Source: Candidatus Magasanikiibacteriota bacterium | GTDB taxonomy: Bacteria; Patescibacteriota; Patescibacteriia; Magasanikbacterales; UBA922 | Direction: 5' to 3' | NCBI GenBank assembly: GCA_016182415.1 | Contig: JACPGR010000028.1 | Coordinates: 1 to 32,443 of the forward strand | Length of the DNA: 32,443 nucleotides | In this document: positions 1-7,940 of the stretch, in pieces | Numbering within the stretch: the stretch's first letter is position 1 | Layout of the letters: each line of letters opens with the position of its first letter | The notes under the pieces: generated by a model | Databases searched by the model: none | The model's input: only the letters and a program-made list of their open reading frames with translations | Told to the model about the DNA's origin: nothing | Translations under genes and position numbers: made by a program

Positions 1-1
1 C

Positions 2-462
2 TTTATCATGTTTTATACACTCTATTATTTTTTCAAAGATGGCGCCTAAATGCTCCATCGCATCATGCAACTATCTCCACTCGGGGCTGACTACGAGGAA
101 ATGCTCTATCATCGTTTTACTTCCACGACTCGCGCAACACTCAAAAGCACACTTATTGTCGGCAGTGTCCAAGGTATATTCAGTGGGTTATTATTTTGGA
201 TTGCAGGTATTGAGGGTGCATTTATTTGGGGGGTTATCATGACCATTATTGCCATCATCCCTGCGATTGGCACACCAATTATCCTTATCCCTGCCGGTCT
301 AGTAATGCTTATCATGGGTAATTTTTGGCAAGGAATTCTCATACTTATTGGATCAGCGGTGGTCAGTATATTGGATAATATCATCCGCCCGCCACTTATT
401 GGAAAAGATATACAGATGCACCCGCTCGTGGTATTTTTTTCCACACTTGGCGGTATTATTGA
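2..462 (+). pseudogene. AI-2E family transporter, degenerate fragment
   Basis: This is the C-terminal part of an AI-2E/YdiK-type polytopic permease. The frame enters from outside the window as FIMFYTLYYFFKDGA, then meets TAA at 47-49, and continues in the same frame as MLHRIMQLSPLGADYEEML, which is what normally follows FKDG in this family. Three or four hydrophobic segments follow (SGLLFWIAGIEGAFIWG, TIIAIIPAIGTPIIL, GILILIGSAVVSI), with the family-typical DNIIRPPLIG and HPLVVFFSTLGG. After GGI at about 462 the reading leaves the family, so the last membrane segments are lost. A rho-independent hairpin at 495-518 follows. A nonsense codon plus a missing 3' end argue for a pseudogene. A restart at ATG 50 would give only a soluble-tail/half-channel product. 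A sequencing error at 47 is possible, but it would not explain the lost end. Confidence 0.75.
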
Positions 463-494
463 AAATAGGATTCAAGATACACATAATGAAATAC

Positions 495-522
495 AAAAAC
501 TCCTGAAAGGGAGTTTTTGTTT
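495..522 (+). terminator. Rho-independent terminator after the AI-2E fragment
   Basis: The stem AAAAACTCC (495-503) pairs with GGAGTTTTT (510-518) and is followed by a T-rich tail. It closes the transcript of the decayed transporter gene. The complementary strand also gives a T tract, so it may act in both directions. Confidence 0.7.
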
Positions 523-538
523 TTATACATGGCTATCC

Positions 539-629
539 ACGAAATGGCGCTCAGTTGATACACGTCTGCCACGTAAAGCTCACACACGTTCGCCACGTGG
601 CCATTCAAAATGGCTAGCGCCATTTTTCG
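539..629. repeat. Imperfect inverted repeat with internal CACGT repeats
   Basis: CGAAATGGCGCT (about 540-551) is repeated inverted as AGCGCCATTTTTCG (616-629). The interior carries several CACGT/CCACGT copies, including the palindrome CCACGTGG. It lies between the transporter remnant and the tRNA-Leu 3' end and could fold as a long hairpin downstream of the tRNA. No coding function is seen. Confidence 0.45.
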
Positions 630-716
630 TGGTGCCCGGAGCGGGAATCGAACCCGCACGACCTTTCGGCCACAAGATTTTAAGTCTTGCGTGGCTACCA
701 GTTACACCATCCGGAC
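630..716 (-). tRNA. tRNA-Leu (anticodon UAA)
   Basis: Read on the minus strand, this is a class II tRNA. The acceptor strands GTCCGGA and TCCGGGC pair over seven bases. The anticodon stem CAAGA/TCTTG encloses loop CTTAAAA, giving anticodon TAA (plus-strand 680-682). A long variable arm (GGCCGAAAGGTC) marks leucine, and the T arm is GCGGG-TTCGATT-CCCGC. The CCA end is encoded (630-632). An extended -10 box (TGGTATATT on the minus strand, hexamer 733-738) lies about 17 nt upstream of the 5' end. Confidence 0.95.
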
Positions 717-732
717 ATCTATAAACGCAAAA

Positions 733-741
733 AATATACCA
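733..741 (-). promoter_or_regulatory. Extended -10 of the tRNA-Leu promoter
   Basis: On the minus strand TGG-TATATT (hexamer 733-738) ends about 17 nt before the tRNA 5' nucleotide. The -35 region (TTGTTT at 18-bp spacing) is weak, as expected for an extended -10 promoter. The same TGTGGTATA context precedes the DUF1003 gene. Confidence 0.45.
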
Positions 742-831
742 CAATCTGCTCAAAAAAACAAGCATCAACTCCTTATCCACCTGTTTTCCACCTCTTATCC
801 TCAAAAATACCAATTTGCCTTACTTTTTCCT

Positions 832-1084
832 TTGACATCAATATTTTATGGGTTCATACTGGATATATGAAGACTACACATCTTCGGTACCACATTGCAC
901 GAGGTACATATACCTTGTGTAATTCATTCACCACGCTAATCAGATGGAGGTGAACACATATGTGAAAAAAACACAACACACACAATCAAAATGGCATGGG
1001 ATATTTTTTTACTTATTTTTTTACAACAATTTAATGAAGATCATACATAACAGACCATCTTAAATTATCTATGATGGTCTTTTG
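832..1084 (+). other. Orphan mini transcription unit: promoter, hairpin, SD, start-stop codon, terminator
   Basis: This stretch has no normal-sized gene but holds an ordered set of signals. There is a promoter (TTGACA 832-837, 17-bp spacer, CATACT 855-860), a 9-bp hairpin CACGAGGTA/TACCTTGTG (about 898-919), a strong Shine-Dalgarno GGAGGTG (946-952), then ATG immediately followed by TGA (960-965). A GTG overlapping that ATG at 962 opens a 33-codon frame to 1063 (VKKTQHTQSKWHG...). A terminator (AGACCATC 1052-1059 / GATGGTCT 1073-1080, then TTTTG) closes the unit. It could be a small RNA, a leader/small-peptide gene, or the shell left by a lost gene. I see no way to choose from sequence alone. 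Confidence 0.4.
1052..1084 (+). terminator. Rho-independent terminator
   Basis: An 8-bp stem AGACCATC / GATGGTCT is followed by TTTTGTTTC on the plus strand. It ends the orphan unit that starts near 860. On the minus strand the stem is not followed by a T run, so it is not the terminator of the adenosyltransferase gene. Confidence 0.65.
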
Positions 1085-1088
1085 TTTC

Positions 1089-1646
1089 TTAGACAATGTC
1101 TTTAACCCATACCACATCTGCGTTTCCATTTTTCATATTGATAAATCTACCAAGTGTAAATAACACATCACTTAACCGATTTATATATTGTAAAATACAT
1201 ATATTCAATTCCTGATGATCCATCAAACCCACCAAAAATCGCTCGGCTCGTCGACATACTGCTCGCGCCAAAAAACTTTGTGCCGATGCCCTATCTCCAC
1301 CCGGTAAAATAAACTGTGTAAGCACTTCTAGATCTTTGTCCATTTCGTCAATCCAGTGTTCAAGCATGATCACATCTTGATTGGTCGTCTGTGGGATTTG
1401 AGTGATGAGATCTGTCTGCACAGCCGCGAGCTGTGAACCAATATTGAAAAGCTGATGTTGTACTATCTCCAATTTTTGTATAGTTTCTTTGAAATGCGGA
1501 TCGAGCTCGCAGATAAGTAACCCAAGCGATGCATTAAGCTCATCAATTTCGCCAATCACCTCCATCTCAATACAACTTTTTTTGACACGTTTTCCACCAA
1601 GGAGTGATGTCTCCCCGTTATCCCCTGTTTTGGTATATATACGCAT
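1089..1646 (-). CDS. PduO-type ATP:cob(I)alamin adenosyltransferase
   Basis: The product (185 aa from the chosen start) transfers the adenosyl group of ATP to the reduced cobalt of cobalamin, forming adenosylcobalamin in the cytoplasm. It begins with the family signature MRIYTKTGDNGETSLLGGKRV, an ATP-binding loop, followed by the EIDELNASLG helix and, near the C-terminus, FILPGGDRASAQSFLARAVCRRAERF, the classic PduO active-site helix with its arginines. Upstream in-frame codons back to 1685 add a hydrophobic MCIVKYFLILGKP stretch not typical of the family, so the ATG at 1646 is preferred. The gene is divergent from uppS with about 60 bp between them. Its likely customer is the adenosylcobalamin-dependent reductase at 3160-6663. 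No cobalamin riboswitch is visible upstream. Confidence 0.93.
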   Translation of the reverse strand: MRIYTKTGDNGETSLLGGKRVKKSCIEMEVIGEIDELNASLGLLICELDPHFKETIQKLEIVQHQLFNIGSQLAAVQTDLITQIPQTTNQDVIMLEHWIDEMDKDLEVLTQFILPGGDRASAQSFLARAVCRRAERFLVGLMDHQELNICILQYINRLSDVLFTLGRFINMKNGNADVVWVKDIV

Positions 1647-1687
1647 AGGCTTGCCTAAAATTAGAAAATATTTTACAATACACATTC

Positions 1688-1693
1688 TATACT
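1688..1693 (+). promoter_or_regulatory. Candidate -10 box of uppS
   Basis: TATACT ends 13 nt before the uppS ATG, which would leave a very short leader. No convincing -35 element is seen at 16-18 bp. The assignment rests on the hexamer and its position only. Confidence 0.35.
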
Positions 1694-1706
1694 CAGTATA
1701 TCTAAT

Positions 1707-2396
1707 ATGTCAGACAAACACAAACCTACACATGTCGCAATTATTACCGACGGCAATCGTCGCTGGGCTACAAATCAAGGTCTACCAAAATTTGTCGGTC
1801 ACACCCAAGGCGCAAAAAACTTGAAGCATCTTGCTCTTTGTGCAATCAAACATAATATTCCCTACCTCACGCTGTGGGGTATGTCTACTGAAAATTTGAA
1901 ACGGGATGCAGATGAAGTCGCATATTTATTTAATCTTTTTGGAAAAGTTATTGAATATCTACCGGATTTTGAAATGTATAATGTGAAACTCAATATTATT
2001 GGTGATATGAGTAGATTACCACAAGATGTACAGAAACGTATTCAAACGGTAGTAGAAAAAACAAAAAATTATTCAAAACTTATGTTGACTATTGCGCTTG
2101 TATATGGGGGACGAGATGAAATTGTACGTGCGACAAAAAAAATTATTAAGGCAGGTTTGAAACCTGAAGATTTGAATGAGACATCTTTTGCACAATTCTT
2201 AGATACAGCCGGATTGCCCGACGTCGATCTCACAATTCGCACAGGAGGCCAACAGCGCCTTTCAGGATATCTGCCGTGGCAAACGACGTATGCAGAATTA
2301 TATTTTACTGATGTATTTTTCCCTGCGTTTGATGAAACTGAATTTGAAAAATCTATAAATTGGTTTGAGGAACAGAAGAGGAATTTTGGGAAATAA
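1707..2396 (+). CDS. uppS: Isoprenyl (undecaprenyl) diphosphate synthase
   Basis: The product (229 aa) is a cis-prenyltransferase that condenses isopentenyl diphosphate units onto farnesyl diphosphate to make the C55 lipid carrier for peptidoglycan and other envelope glycans. Family motifs appear in order: TDGNRRWA (residues 14-21, catalytic Asp15), STENLKR, YGGRDEI, and DLTIRTGGQQRLSGYLPWQTTYAELYF near residues 175-205, which carries the substrate-binding arginines. Length is close to the usual 230-250 aa. The usual MDGNRRWA has Thr in place of Met, a mild change. There is no Shine-Dalgarno sequence before the ATG. A strong terminator at 2420-2449 follows, so the gene is probably monocistronic. 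Confidence 0.95.
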   Translation: MSDKHKPTHVAIITDGNRRWATNQGLPKFVGHTQGAKNLKHLALCAIKHNIPYLTLWGMSTENLKRDADEVAYLFNLFGKVIEYLPDFEMYNVKLNIIGDMSRLPQDVQKRIQTVVEKTKNYSKLMLTIALVYGGRDEIVRATKKIIKAGLKPEDLNETSFAQFLDTAGLPDVDLTIRTGGQQRLSGYLPWQTTYAELYFTDVFFPAFDETEFEKSINWFEEQKRNFGK

Positions 2397-2419
2397 ATTT
2401 AAGGTCGTACATGACATAC

Positions 2420-2449
2420 AAACGTCTGTGGTTACACAGACGTTTTTCA
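2420..2449 (+). terminator. Rho-independent terminator of uppS
   Basis: AAACGTCTGTG (2420-2430), loop GTTA, CACAGACGTTT (2435-2445) and further T residues form a perfect 11-bp stem. It lies 24 bp past the uppS stop and also separates it from the convergent transposase gene. Confidence 0.85.
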
Positions 2450-2453
2450 TTTT

Positions 2454-3086
2454 TCAAAAAATATTATTTCTATCCTGTGACCATTTTATCGGATTATTCC
2501 AAATATATTCCCGTATGCGATCCAGTCCAAATTCGTTTCGCGCAATTGAATCATAAAATCGTTCCTGCCATACAAATTTTTGTGAAATATTGTGTTCGAC
2601 AAACATTTTGTTGATTGATTTGGTGACAATCGATTTATATGAACCAACGACGTCACCAACGGTGACAGAAACCGTAGAGACGGGGCAGTGCCCCGTCTCA
2701 TCCTGTGTATGCAAATCAATATTCCAATCTGCCACGGTTATGCGTTTTTTACGCCGTTCCCTGTACCATTCCTGGCATTCCAAACAGGTACCAAACCGCA
2801 ACGCACCACCATGATCAATCCGAATAATCCCATGTATATGATTTGGCATTACCACAAATGCATCTATATACACGTGATGAAAATGTTGTGGAATTTCCTG
2901 CCAGTATTGCCATGCAATCGAACCGGTTTTATACAAACACATCATGCCATGTTTAATTTTACCAAAATAATGTTCTTTATCTTTAGTGCAAATTGTAATA
3001 AAATAATATGCGCTTGCAGAATAATCCCATCCAAACAATCTCGCCGAACGAATTCGATATATATTTTTGAATTTTTTATCAAACAT
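2454..3086 (-). CDS. REP-associated tyrosine transposase (Y1/IS200-like), copy 1
   Basis: This 210-aa protein belongs to the single-strand HUH transposase group related to IS200/IS605 TnpA and RAYTs. The N-terminal FGWDYSASAYYFITICTKD and VVMPNHIHGIIRI (HUH histidines near residues 83 and 85) are typical. The C-terminal ERFYDSIARNEFGLDRIREYIWNNPIKW carries the presumed catalytic Tyr178. Between them lies a variable segment containing DETGHCPVS, encoded by an almost perfect 23-bp palindrome (2677-2699), next to a second small palindrome (2652-2666). Such enzymes usually act on REP-type palindromes scattered in the host genome and are often single-copy genes without flanking IS ends. No IS ends were seen here. 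Related to copy 2 at 23528-24166. Confidence 0.9.
   Translation of the reverse strand: MFDKKFKNIYRIRSARLFGWDYSASAYYFITICTKDKEHYFGKIKHGMMCLYKTGSIAWQYWQEIPQHFHHVYIDAFVVMPNHIHGIIRIDHGGALRFGTCLECQEWYRERRKKRITVADWNIDLHTQDETGHCPVSTVSVTVGDVVGSYKSIVTKSINKMFVEHNISQKFVWQERFYDSIARNEFGLDRIREYIWNNPIKWSQDRNNIF
2677..2699. repeat. REP-like palindrome inside transposase copy 1
   Basis: The half-site GAGACGGGGCA is mirrored with only the central base unpaired. It lies in-frame in the transposase and encodes part of ETGHCPVST. A 6-bp-arm palindrome GTCACC-AAC-GGTGAC (2652-2666) sits next to it. The position in the protein matches the place where copy 2 carries its own palindrome. Confidence 0.7.
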
Positions 3087-3116
3087 ATCTCATAGTATAC
3101 TACAAAATATGCGATA

Positions 3117-3151
3117 AAAAAACCGTTTGATATTTCACAAACGATTTTTTG
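3117..3151 (-). terminator. Terminator downstream of nrdJ
   Basis: CCGTTTG (3123-3129) and CAAACG (3138-3143) form the stem, flanked by A and T runs on both sides, so a U tract follows on either strand. It lies 9 bp beyond the nrdJ stop and probably ends nrdJ transcription before the transposase gene. Confidence 0.7.
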
Positions 3152-3159
3152 TTATATGC

Positions 3160-6100
3160 TTAAGAACATCCAAGCGAATCCCCGCAATTCAAACATTTAT
3201 AACAACTCCCATTTCGAATGGTGATATGTCCGCAGGTCGGACAAGCAGGCGCGTCACCCATCATGTTTGATAAAGTTGCATCCGATGCATTTACCGACTC
3301 TTCGTGTTCAAGTATCGGGAGTACTGCTTGAGCTGCATCTATTGTTTCGTCGAGTATAGGTGCAACAAGCGTGTCAAGTTTCATCGTTTCTTGCGGTCGA
3401 TGGGTCTCTGCCAATTTTGCAAGATTTTCAAATTTCTTTTTTTGAATTCCTTTGGGTAGAACTTGTACAAAATCAGTTCGTCCCAGATATTCCATACCGA
3501 GAACACGAAATACAAAATCTATAATGGACGTACAATTTTTTACATTAGGATGATCGGTAAATCCTGAAGGCTCAAATCGGGTAAACACAAAATTCTCAAC
3601 ATATTTTTCAAGAGGTACGCCATACTGCAAACCCATCGATACTGAAATCGCAAACATATTAAGCAGTCCTCGAACCGCAGCGCCTTCTTTATACATATCC
3701 ACAAAAATTTCAGCAAGTTGTCCATTGGGATACTCACCGGTGCGAAGCCAAATCTGTTGATTATTTATTTTTGCTGCAATTGTAATGCCGCTGCGTTTTG
3801 CAGGCAATCTTCTTTTTTCACCATGCAGGTATACTCGACGCTCAGCCACTTCTCCATCTTTGGTGTATGATTCCATGGGCGTTTTGAAACCTACGTGTTG
3901 ACTCAAAATTTGGCTTGCATGAAAAATTGCATCATCTATTTGTTCGGCATTGAACATTTTTGAAATCTGGATTACTTCCTCTGTGTGTTCTTCAATAATC
4001 TGTTCTTCAATTTTTACTTCAACAGCTGTATCCTCTGTTGTTTCATCACGTGTTGATGTGGTAGATAATGGCTGGCTCAATTTGCATCCATCACGATACA
4101 GTGCAACAGCTTTAAGACCGAGTTTCCATGATTCTTCATAGGCATGGGTAATGTCGTCTATCGTTGCTTCATGCGGCATATTTATTGTCTTTGAAATTGC
4201 TCCTGACAAAAATGGTTGAACTGACGCCATCATTCTGATATGGCCAAGATAATGAATGTATCGCTGTCCTTTTTTGCCATTTTTATTTGCAGTATCAAAC
4301 ACTGGATAGTCTTCAGGCTTAAGATATGGAGCATCTTCAATAGTCATCGTACCGCAGACATAATCGTTTGCCGCTGCAATTTGTTCATCACTAAATCCAA
4401 GACCGGCGAGTAAATTGAAATTCGGGTGATTATATTCTTCAGAACTGAAACCAACTCGTTTGAGCGTCTCCTCTCCAAGAGTCCATACATTGAAGACAAA
4501 TTTGATATCAAATGCTCCGTCAAGAGCCGTATTGACTACCTCTATATCAGTTTCAGTAAATCCTTTTAATTTGAGAGTCTGTCTATTGATGTGGGGGGCA
4601 GTGCTAATATCCGCGGTTCCACGCATATAATTTACAATATCAGTAATCTGCGCATCTGTGTATTTCAAATTTTTAAGCGCAGTCGGCACTGCTTCGTTGA
4701 CAATACGGAAATATCCTCCGCCGGCAAGTTTTTTGAATTTGACAAGTGCAAAATCAGGCTCTACGCCGGTTGTTGCACAATCCATAAGCAATCCAATAGT
4801 TCCAGTAGGCGCAAGCAGTGTAGTCTGTGCGTTTCGATAACCATACTGTTCTCCCATTTCGACAGCCTGGTTCCAACTCTCGCGTGCGGCTGCGACCAAA
4901 TATGCTGGCGCGTATTTTGGATCAATGCCTGCCGGTTTAATCACCAATTTTTCATAAGTGTCCGGACCTGCATTGAAGGCAGCCCGTTTATGGTTTCTCA
5001 TGACGCGTAGCATGTCGTCACGATTAAATTCATATTTTGGAAATGTACCCTTGAACTTCGCCATCTCTGCACTTGCTTTGTAGCTCTCAGCAGTCATAAG
5101 CGCGGTCACAGATGCGGCAAATGCATAGGCTTCCGGTGATTCATATGAAATTCCTGCAGTCATAAGTACTGACCCGATATTTGCATATCCGAGTCCCAAA
5201 GTTCGAAAATCATAACTGCCTTGTGCGATTTCTTTACTGGGAAATTGCGCCATAAGCACACTTATCTCGAGCACCACAGTCCATATACGAACCGCGTGTT
5301 TGAAATTTTCCACTTCAAATGAATTATGTGACGTGTCGAAAAAATGTGCAAGATTAAGAGATGCGAGATTACAAGCCGTATTATCAATAAACATGTATTC
5401 AGAACATGGATTAGATCCGTTAATTTTATCTGATTTTGGACAGGTATGCCATTCATTAATAGTTCCATCATACTGAATACCCGGATCTGCACATGCCCAC
5501 GCAGCAAACGCAATTTTATTCCACAATTGGCGAGCCTTGAGGGTCTTACACACACTCCCATCTGTTCTCCATGTGAGATTCCATGAACCATCATGCGCAA
5601 TCGCTTCCATAAATTTGTGCGGCACACGAACGGAATTATTTGAATTTTGTCCTGATACGGTATTGTAGGCTTCACCCTCATAATCTGAGGGATAACCAGC
5701 TGCAATAAGCGCGGCTACTTTCTTTTCTTCTTCTACTTTCCAATTGATAAATACTTCAATATCTGGATGATCCAAATCAAGTGTTACCATTTTTGCAGCT
5801 CGTCGTGTCGTACCGCCGGATTTGATAGCACCCGCAGCTCGGTCTCCAATGCGAAGCCAACTCATGAGTCCGCTTGATTTACCGCCACCTGACAATGGCT
5901 CTCCGGATCCGCGTAATTTTGAAAAATTTGTACCCGTACCTGATCCATATTTGAAGAGTCGAGCTTCCCTGACCCACAAATCCATAATACCACCTTCGTT
6001 GACGAGATCATCTTTGATAGACTGAATGAAACATGCATGCGGTTGCGGATGTGTATACGCATCTGTTGCTTTAGTCATAATACCGGTATCAGGACTGATA

Positions 6101-6663
6101 TAATAATGTCCTTGCGCTTCGCTATTAATGCCATACGCCCAGTTAAGCCCTGTATTGAACCATTGGGGTGAATTTGGTGCAGCCATTTGTCGAAGCAACA
6201 TGACGACAAGTTCATCATAAAAAATCTCTGCGTCTTGTACCGTCGCAAAATAGCCATATTTTTGAGCCCAATATCGCCAGGTGCCTGCAAGACGGTGCAC
6301 AGTCTGCTTCACGCTCGTCTCAGCTCCACGCACGGGAGAGCCGTCAGTGTGTAGCTTTGGTGTACCGCTTGCATCTTGTTGTGGTACGCCTGTTTTTCTA
6401 AAATATTTTTGTGCGATAATATCTGTCGCAACCTGAGACCATTGTTTGGGGATTTCTATATCTTTCATTTCAAACACAACAGTGCCGTCTGGTTCACGAA
6501 TTACAGAACTACGCCGTTCATATTCAACCATGTCAAACGGACTTCTGCCTGCTTCACTAAATACACGCTTAACCCGTAATCCATTTTCAGGATAGACAAA
6601 ATGAATATTTGTTTCTTGACCGAGCGCAAGACCTTCGAATGTCTGATGATGTATAGAACCCAT
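3160..6663 (-). CDS. nrdJ: Vitamin B12-dependent (class II) ribonucleoside-diphosphate reductase
   Basis: This large cytoplasmic enzyme (1167 aa) reduces ribonucleotides to deoxyribonucleotides with a thiyl radical made from adenosylcobalamin. Visible family features are NSPQWFNTGLNWAYG (about 164-178), the redox cysteine in HACFIQSIKDD (C211), FKYGSGTGTNFSKLRG, the catalytic NPCSEY (418-423) followed by FIDNTACNLASLNL, and LLMDCATTGVEPDFALVKFKKLAGGGYF. The C-terminus ends in a zinc-ribbon-like CPTCGHITIRNGSCYKCLNCGDSLGC, the cysteine-rich tail that re-reduces the active site. Length fits the long NrdJ type. It has its own promoter (6697-6725) divergent from ruvB. No other reductase class is seen in the window, so it may be the cell's main dNTP source under any oxygen tension. 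The adenosyltransferase at 1089-1646 would supply its cofactor. Confidence 0.97.
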   Translation of the reverse strand: MGSIHHQTFEGLALGQETNIHFVYPENGLRVKRVFSEAGRSPFDMVEYERRSSVIREPDGTVVFEMKDIEIPKQWSQVATDIIAQKYFRKTGVPQQDASGTPKLHTDGSPVRGAETSVKQTVHRLAGTWRYWAQKYGYFATVQDAEIFYDELVVMLLRQMAAPNSPQWFNTGLNWAYGINSEAQGHYYISPDTGIMTKATDAYTHPQPHACFIQSIKDDLVNEGGIMDLWVREARLFKYGSGTGTNFSKLRGSGEPLSGGGKSSGLMSWLRIGDRAAGAIKSGGTTRRAAKMVTLDLDHPDIEVFINWKVEEEKKVAALIAAGYPSDYEGEAYNTVSGQNSNNSVRVPHKFMEAIAHDGSWNLTWRTDGSVCKTLKARQLWNKIAFAAWACADPGIQYDGTINEWHTCPKSDKINGSNPCSEYMFIDNTACNLASLNLAHFFDTSHNSFEVENFKHAVRIWTVVLEISVLMAQFPSKEIAQGSYDFRTLGLGYANIGSVLMTAGISYESPEAYAFAASVTALMTAESYKASAEMAKFKGTFPKYEFNRDDMLRVMRNHKRAAFNAGPDTYEKLVIKPAGIDPKYAPAYLVAAARESWNQAVEMGEQYGYRNAQTTLLAPTGTIGLLMDCATTGVEPDFALVKFKKLAGGGYFRIVNEAVPTALKNLKYTDAQITDIVNYMRGTADISTAPHINRQTLKLKGFTETDIEVVNTALDGAFDIKFVFNVWTLGEETLKRVGFSSEEYNHPNFNLLAGLGFSDEQIAAANDYVCGTMTIEDAPYLKPEDYPVFDTANKNGKKGQRYIHYLGHIRMMASVQPFLSGAISKTINMPHEATIDDITHAYEESWKLGLKAVALYRDGCKLSQPLSTTSTRDETTEDTAVEVKIEEQIIEEHTEEVIQISKMFNAEQIDDAIFHASQILSQHVGFKTPMESYTKDGEVAERRVYLHGEKRRLPAKRSGITIAAKINNQQIWLRTGEYPNGQLAEIFVDMYKEGAAVRGLLNMFAISVSMGLQYGVPLEKYVENFVFTRFEPSGFTDHPNVKNCTSIIDFVFRVLGMEYLGRTDFVQVLPKGIQKKKFENLAKLAETHRPQETMKLDTLVAPILDETIDAAQAVLPILEHEESVNASDATLSNMMGDAPACPTCGHITIRNGSCYKCLNCGDSLGCS

Positions 6664-6696
6664 ATAATTAAGAAAAAATTAATGTATTGAAGTACT

Positions 6697-6725
6697 AGTA
6701 TAACACAACAAAATTAACCGGCCAA
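6697..6725 (-). promoter_or_regulatory. nrdJ promoter
   Basis: On the minus strand TTGGCC (6720-6725) and TATACT (6697-6702) are spaced 17 bp, placing the start of transcription about 25-30 nt before the nrdJ ATG. A dyad TATACA-AAGC-TGTATA lies just upstream (about 6753-6770) and could be an operator. It does not match an NrdR box convincingly, and no cobalamin riboswitch is seen. Confidence 0.5.
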
Positions 6726-6842
6726 ATCCCAAATCTTCAGCTATTTTTTGCTATACAAAGCTGTATAACATACACAGTGTCGCATAATGAAAAACTTATC
6801 CACATGAACAAATTTATTTTACGGGATAAATTGTATATAAAA

Positions 6843-6871
6843 TTGATAAATGAAGTAAAATGACGTACAAT
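6843..6871 (+). promoter_or_regulatory. ruvB promoter
   Basis: TTGATA (6843-6848) and TACAAT (6866-6871) are 17 bp apart. Transcription would start about 10 nt before the ATG at 6889, leaving a leader too short for a Shine-Dalgarno site, and none is present. Confidence 0.6.
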
Positions 6872-6888
6872 AGAACACACAGAAATCT

Positions 6889-7938
6889 ATGGAAGAAACC
6901 ATCTACAACCTAGACGAACACTTCGAACCTCGGTTTATCGCGCCAAATGCAATTGACGTGGAAGAAGAAAAAGTAGAGATCACACTGCGTCCACAATCAC
7001 TTGCAAATTTTGTCGGCCAAGCACATATCAAAGAACCGCTCTCTATTTCAATTGAGGCCTCAAAAAAACGAGAGGAACCTATGGAGCACGTCCTCTTATA
7101 TGGCAACCCGGGGCTTGGCAAAACGACGCTTGCCAATATCATTGCACATGAAATGGGGGTCAATATCAAAATAACTGCAGGACCTGCTCTTGAACGTGTA
7201 GGAGATCTTGCGGCAATACTTTCAAACCTTGCCAAAGGCGATATTTTATTTATCGACGAAATTCATCGGGTCAACAAATCCGTTGAAGAAGTATTATATT
7301 CAGCCATGGAAGACTATGCGCTTGACATTATTATTGGTAAAGGCCCTGCGGCAAGAACCTTACGTATGCCACTTGAAAAATTTACACTGATTGGCGCGAC
7401 AACAAAATTAAATTTACTTTCATCCCCGCTTCGAGACCGATTTGGACACGTCTATCATCTCAATTTTTACGAACATAGTGATATTGAACAAATTGTACAT
7501 CGCAATGCAAAACTACTTGAAGTAGATATGGACGATGAGGCGGCAATCAGTATCTCTGTACGCGCAAGACGCACTCCTCGCGTCGCAAATAGACTTCTCA
7601 AACGTGTCCGAGATTTTGCGCAAGTCAGATATGATGGCATAATTTCACAACGCATTGCCGAAGATGCACTTCTCATGCTCAGCGTCGACGCCTATGGTCT
7701 TGATGAAGTGGACAGAAAAATTCTCAAAAATATTATTCACAAATTCAATGGCGGTCCGGTTGGTTTAAACACGCTTGCCGCAACTACGGGCGAAGATATT
7801 GATACGATTGAAACGATTTATGAGCCATATCTTTTGCAAATCGGCATGATCGAACGAACTCCGCGTGGCCGACGCGTGACGAAACTTGGGTATGAACATG
7901 TGGGGGAAAAGTGGATAGAGCAAGGGGAAATAATATAA
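6889..7938 (+). CDS. ruvB: Holliday junction branch migration helicase RuvB
   Basis: RuvB (349 aa) is the AAA+ motor that drives branch migration of Holliday junctions together with RuvA. The protein has the RuvB N-terminus ([19 protein letters not shown]), Walker [10 protein letters not shown] (72-80), Walker B FIDEIHR (121-127), the sensor region [18 protein letters not shown], the arginine-finger segment, and the C-terminal winged helix ([40 protein letters not shown] in pieces). The usual GPPGLGKT has Asn for the first Pro, and GATTRAGLL reads GATTKLNLL, both conservative drift. ruvA and ruvC are not adjacent, as is common in this lineage. Translation probably starts from a near-leaderless mRNA. 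It is followed directly by a hairpin repeat at 7941-8052. Confidence 0.97.
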   Translation: MEETIYNLDEHFEPRFIAPNAIDVEEEKVEITLRPQSLANFVGQAHIKEPLSISIEASKKREEPMEHVLLYGNPGLGKTTLANIIAHEMGVNIKITAGPALERVGDLAAILSNLAKGDILFIDEIHRVNKSVEEVLYSAMEDYALDIIIGKGPAARTLRMPLEKFTLIGATTKLNLLSSPLRDRFGHVYHLNFYEHSDIEQIVHRNAKLLEVDMDDEAAISISVRARRTPRVANRLLKRVRDFAQVRYDGIISQRIAEDALLMLSVDAYGLDEVDRKILKNIIHKFNGGPVGLNTLAATTGEDIDTIETIYEPYLLQIGMIERTPRGRRVTKLGYEHVGEKWIEQGEII

Positions 7939-7940
7939 TT

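Noticed and set aside
6796-6804. DnaA box TTATCCACA between nrdJ and ruvB
   Set aside because: A single consensus box without a cluster or an AT-rich unwinding element is not enough to call an origin.
6664-6888. NrdR box or cobalamin riboswitch upstream of nrdJ
   Set aside because: A dyad is present but does not match the NrdR pattern, and no B12-box or riboswitch architecture is visible.
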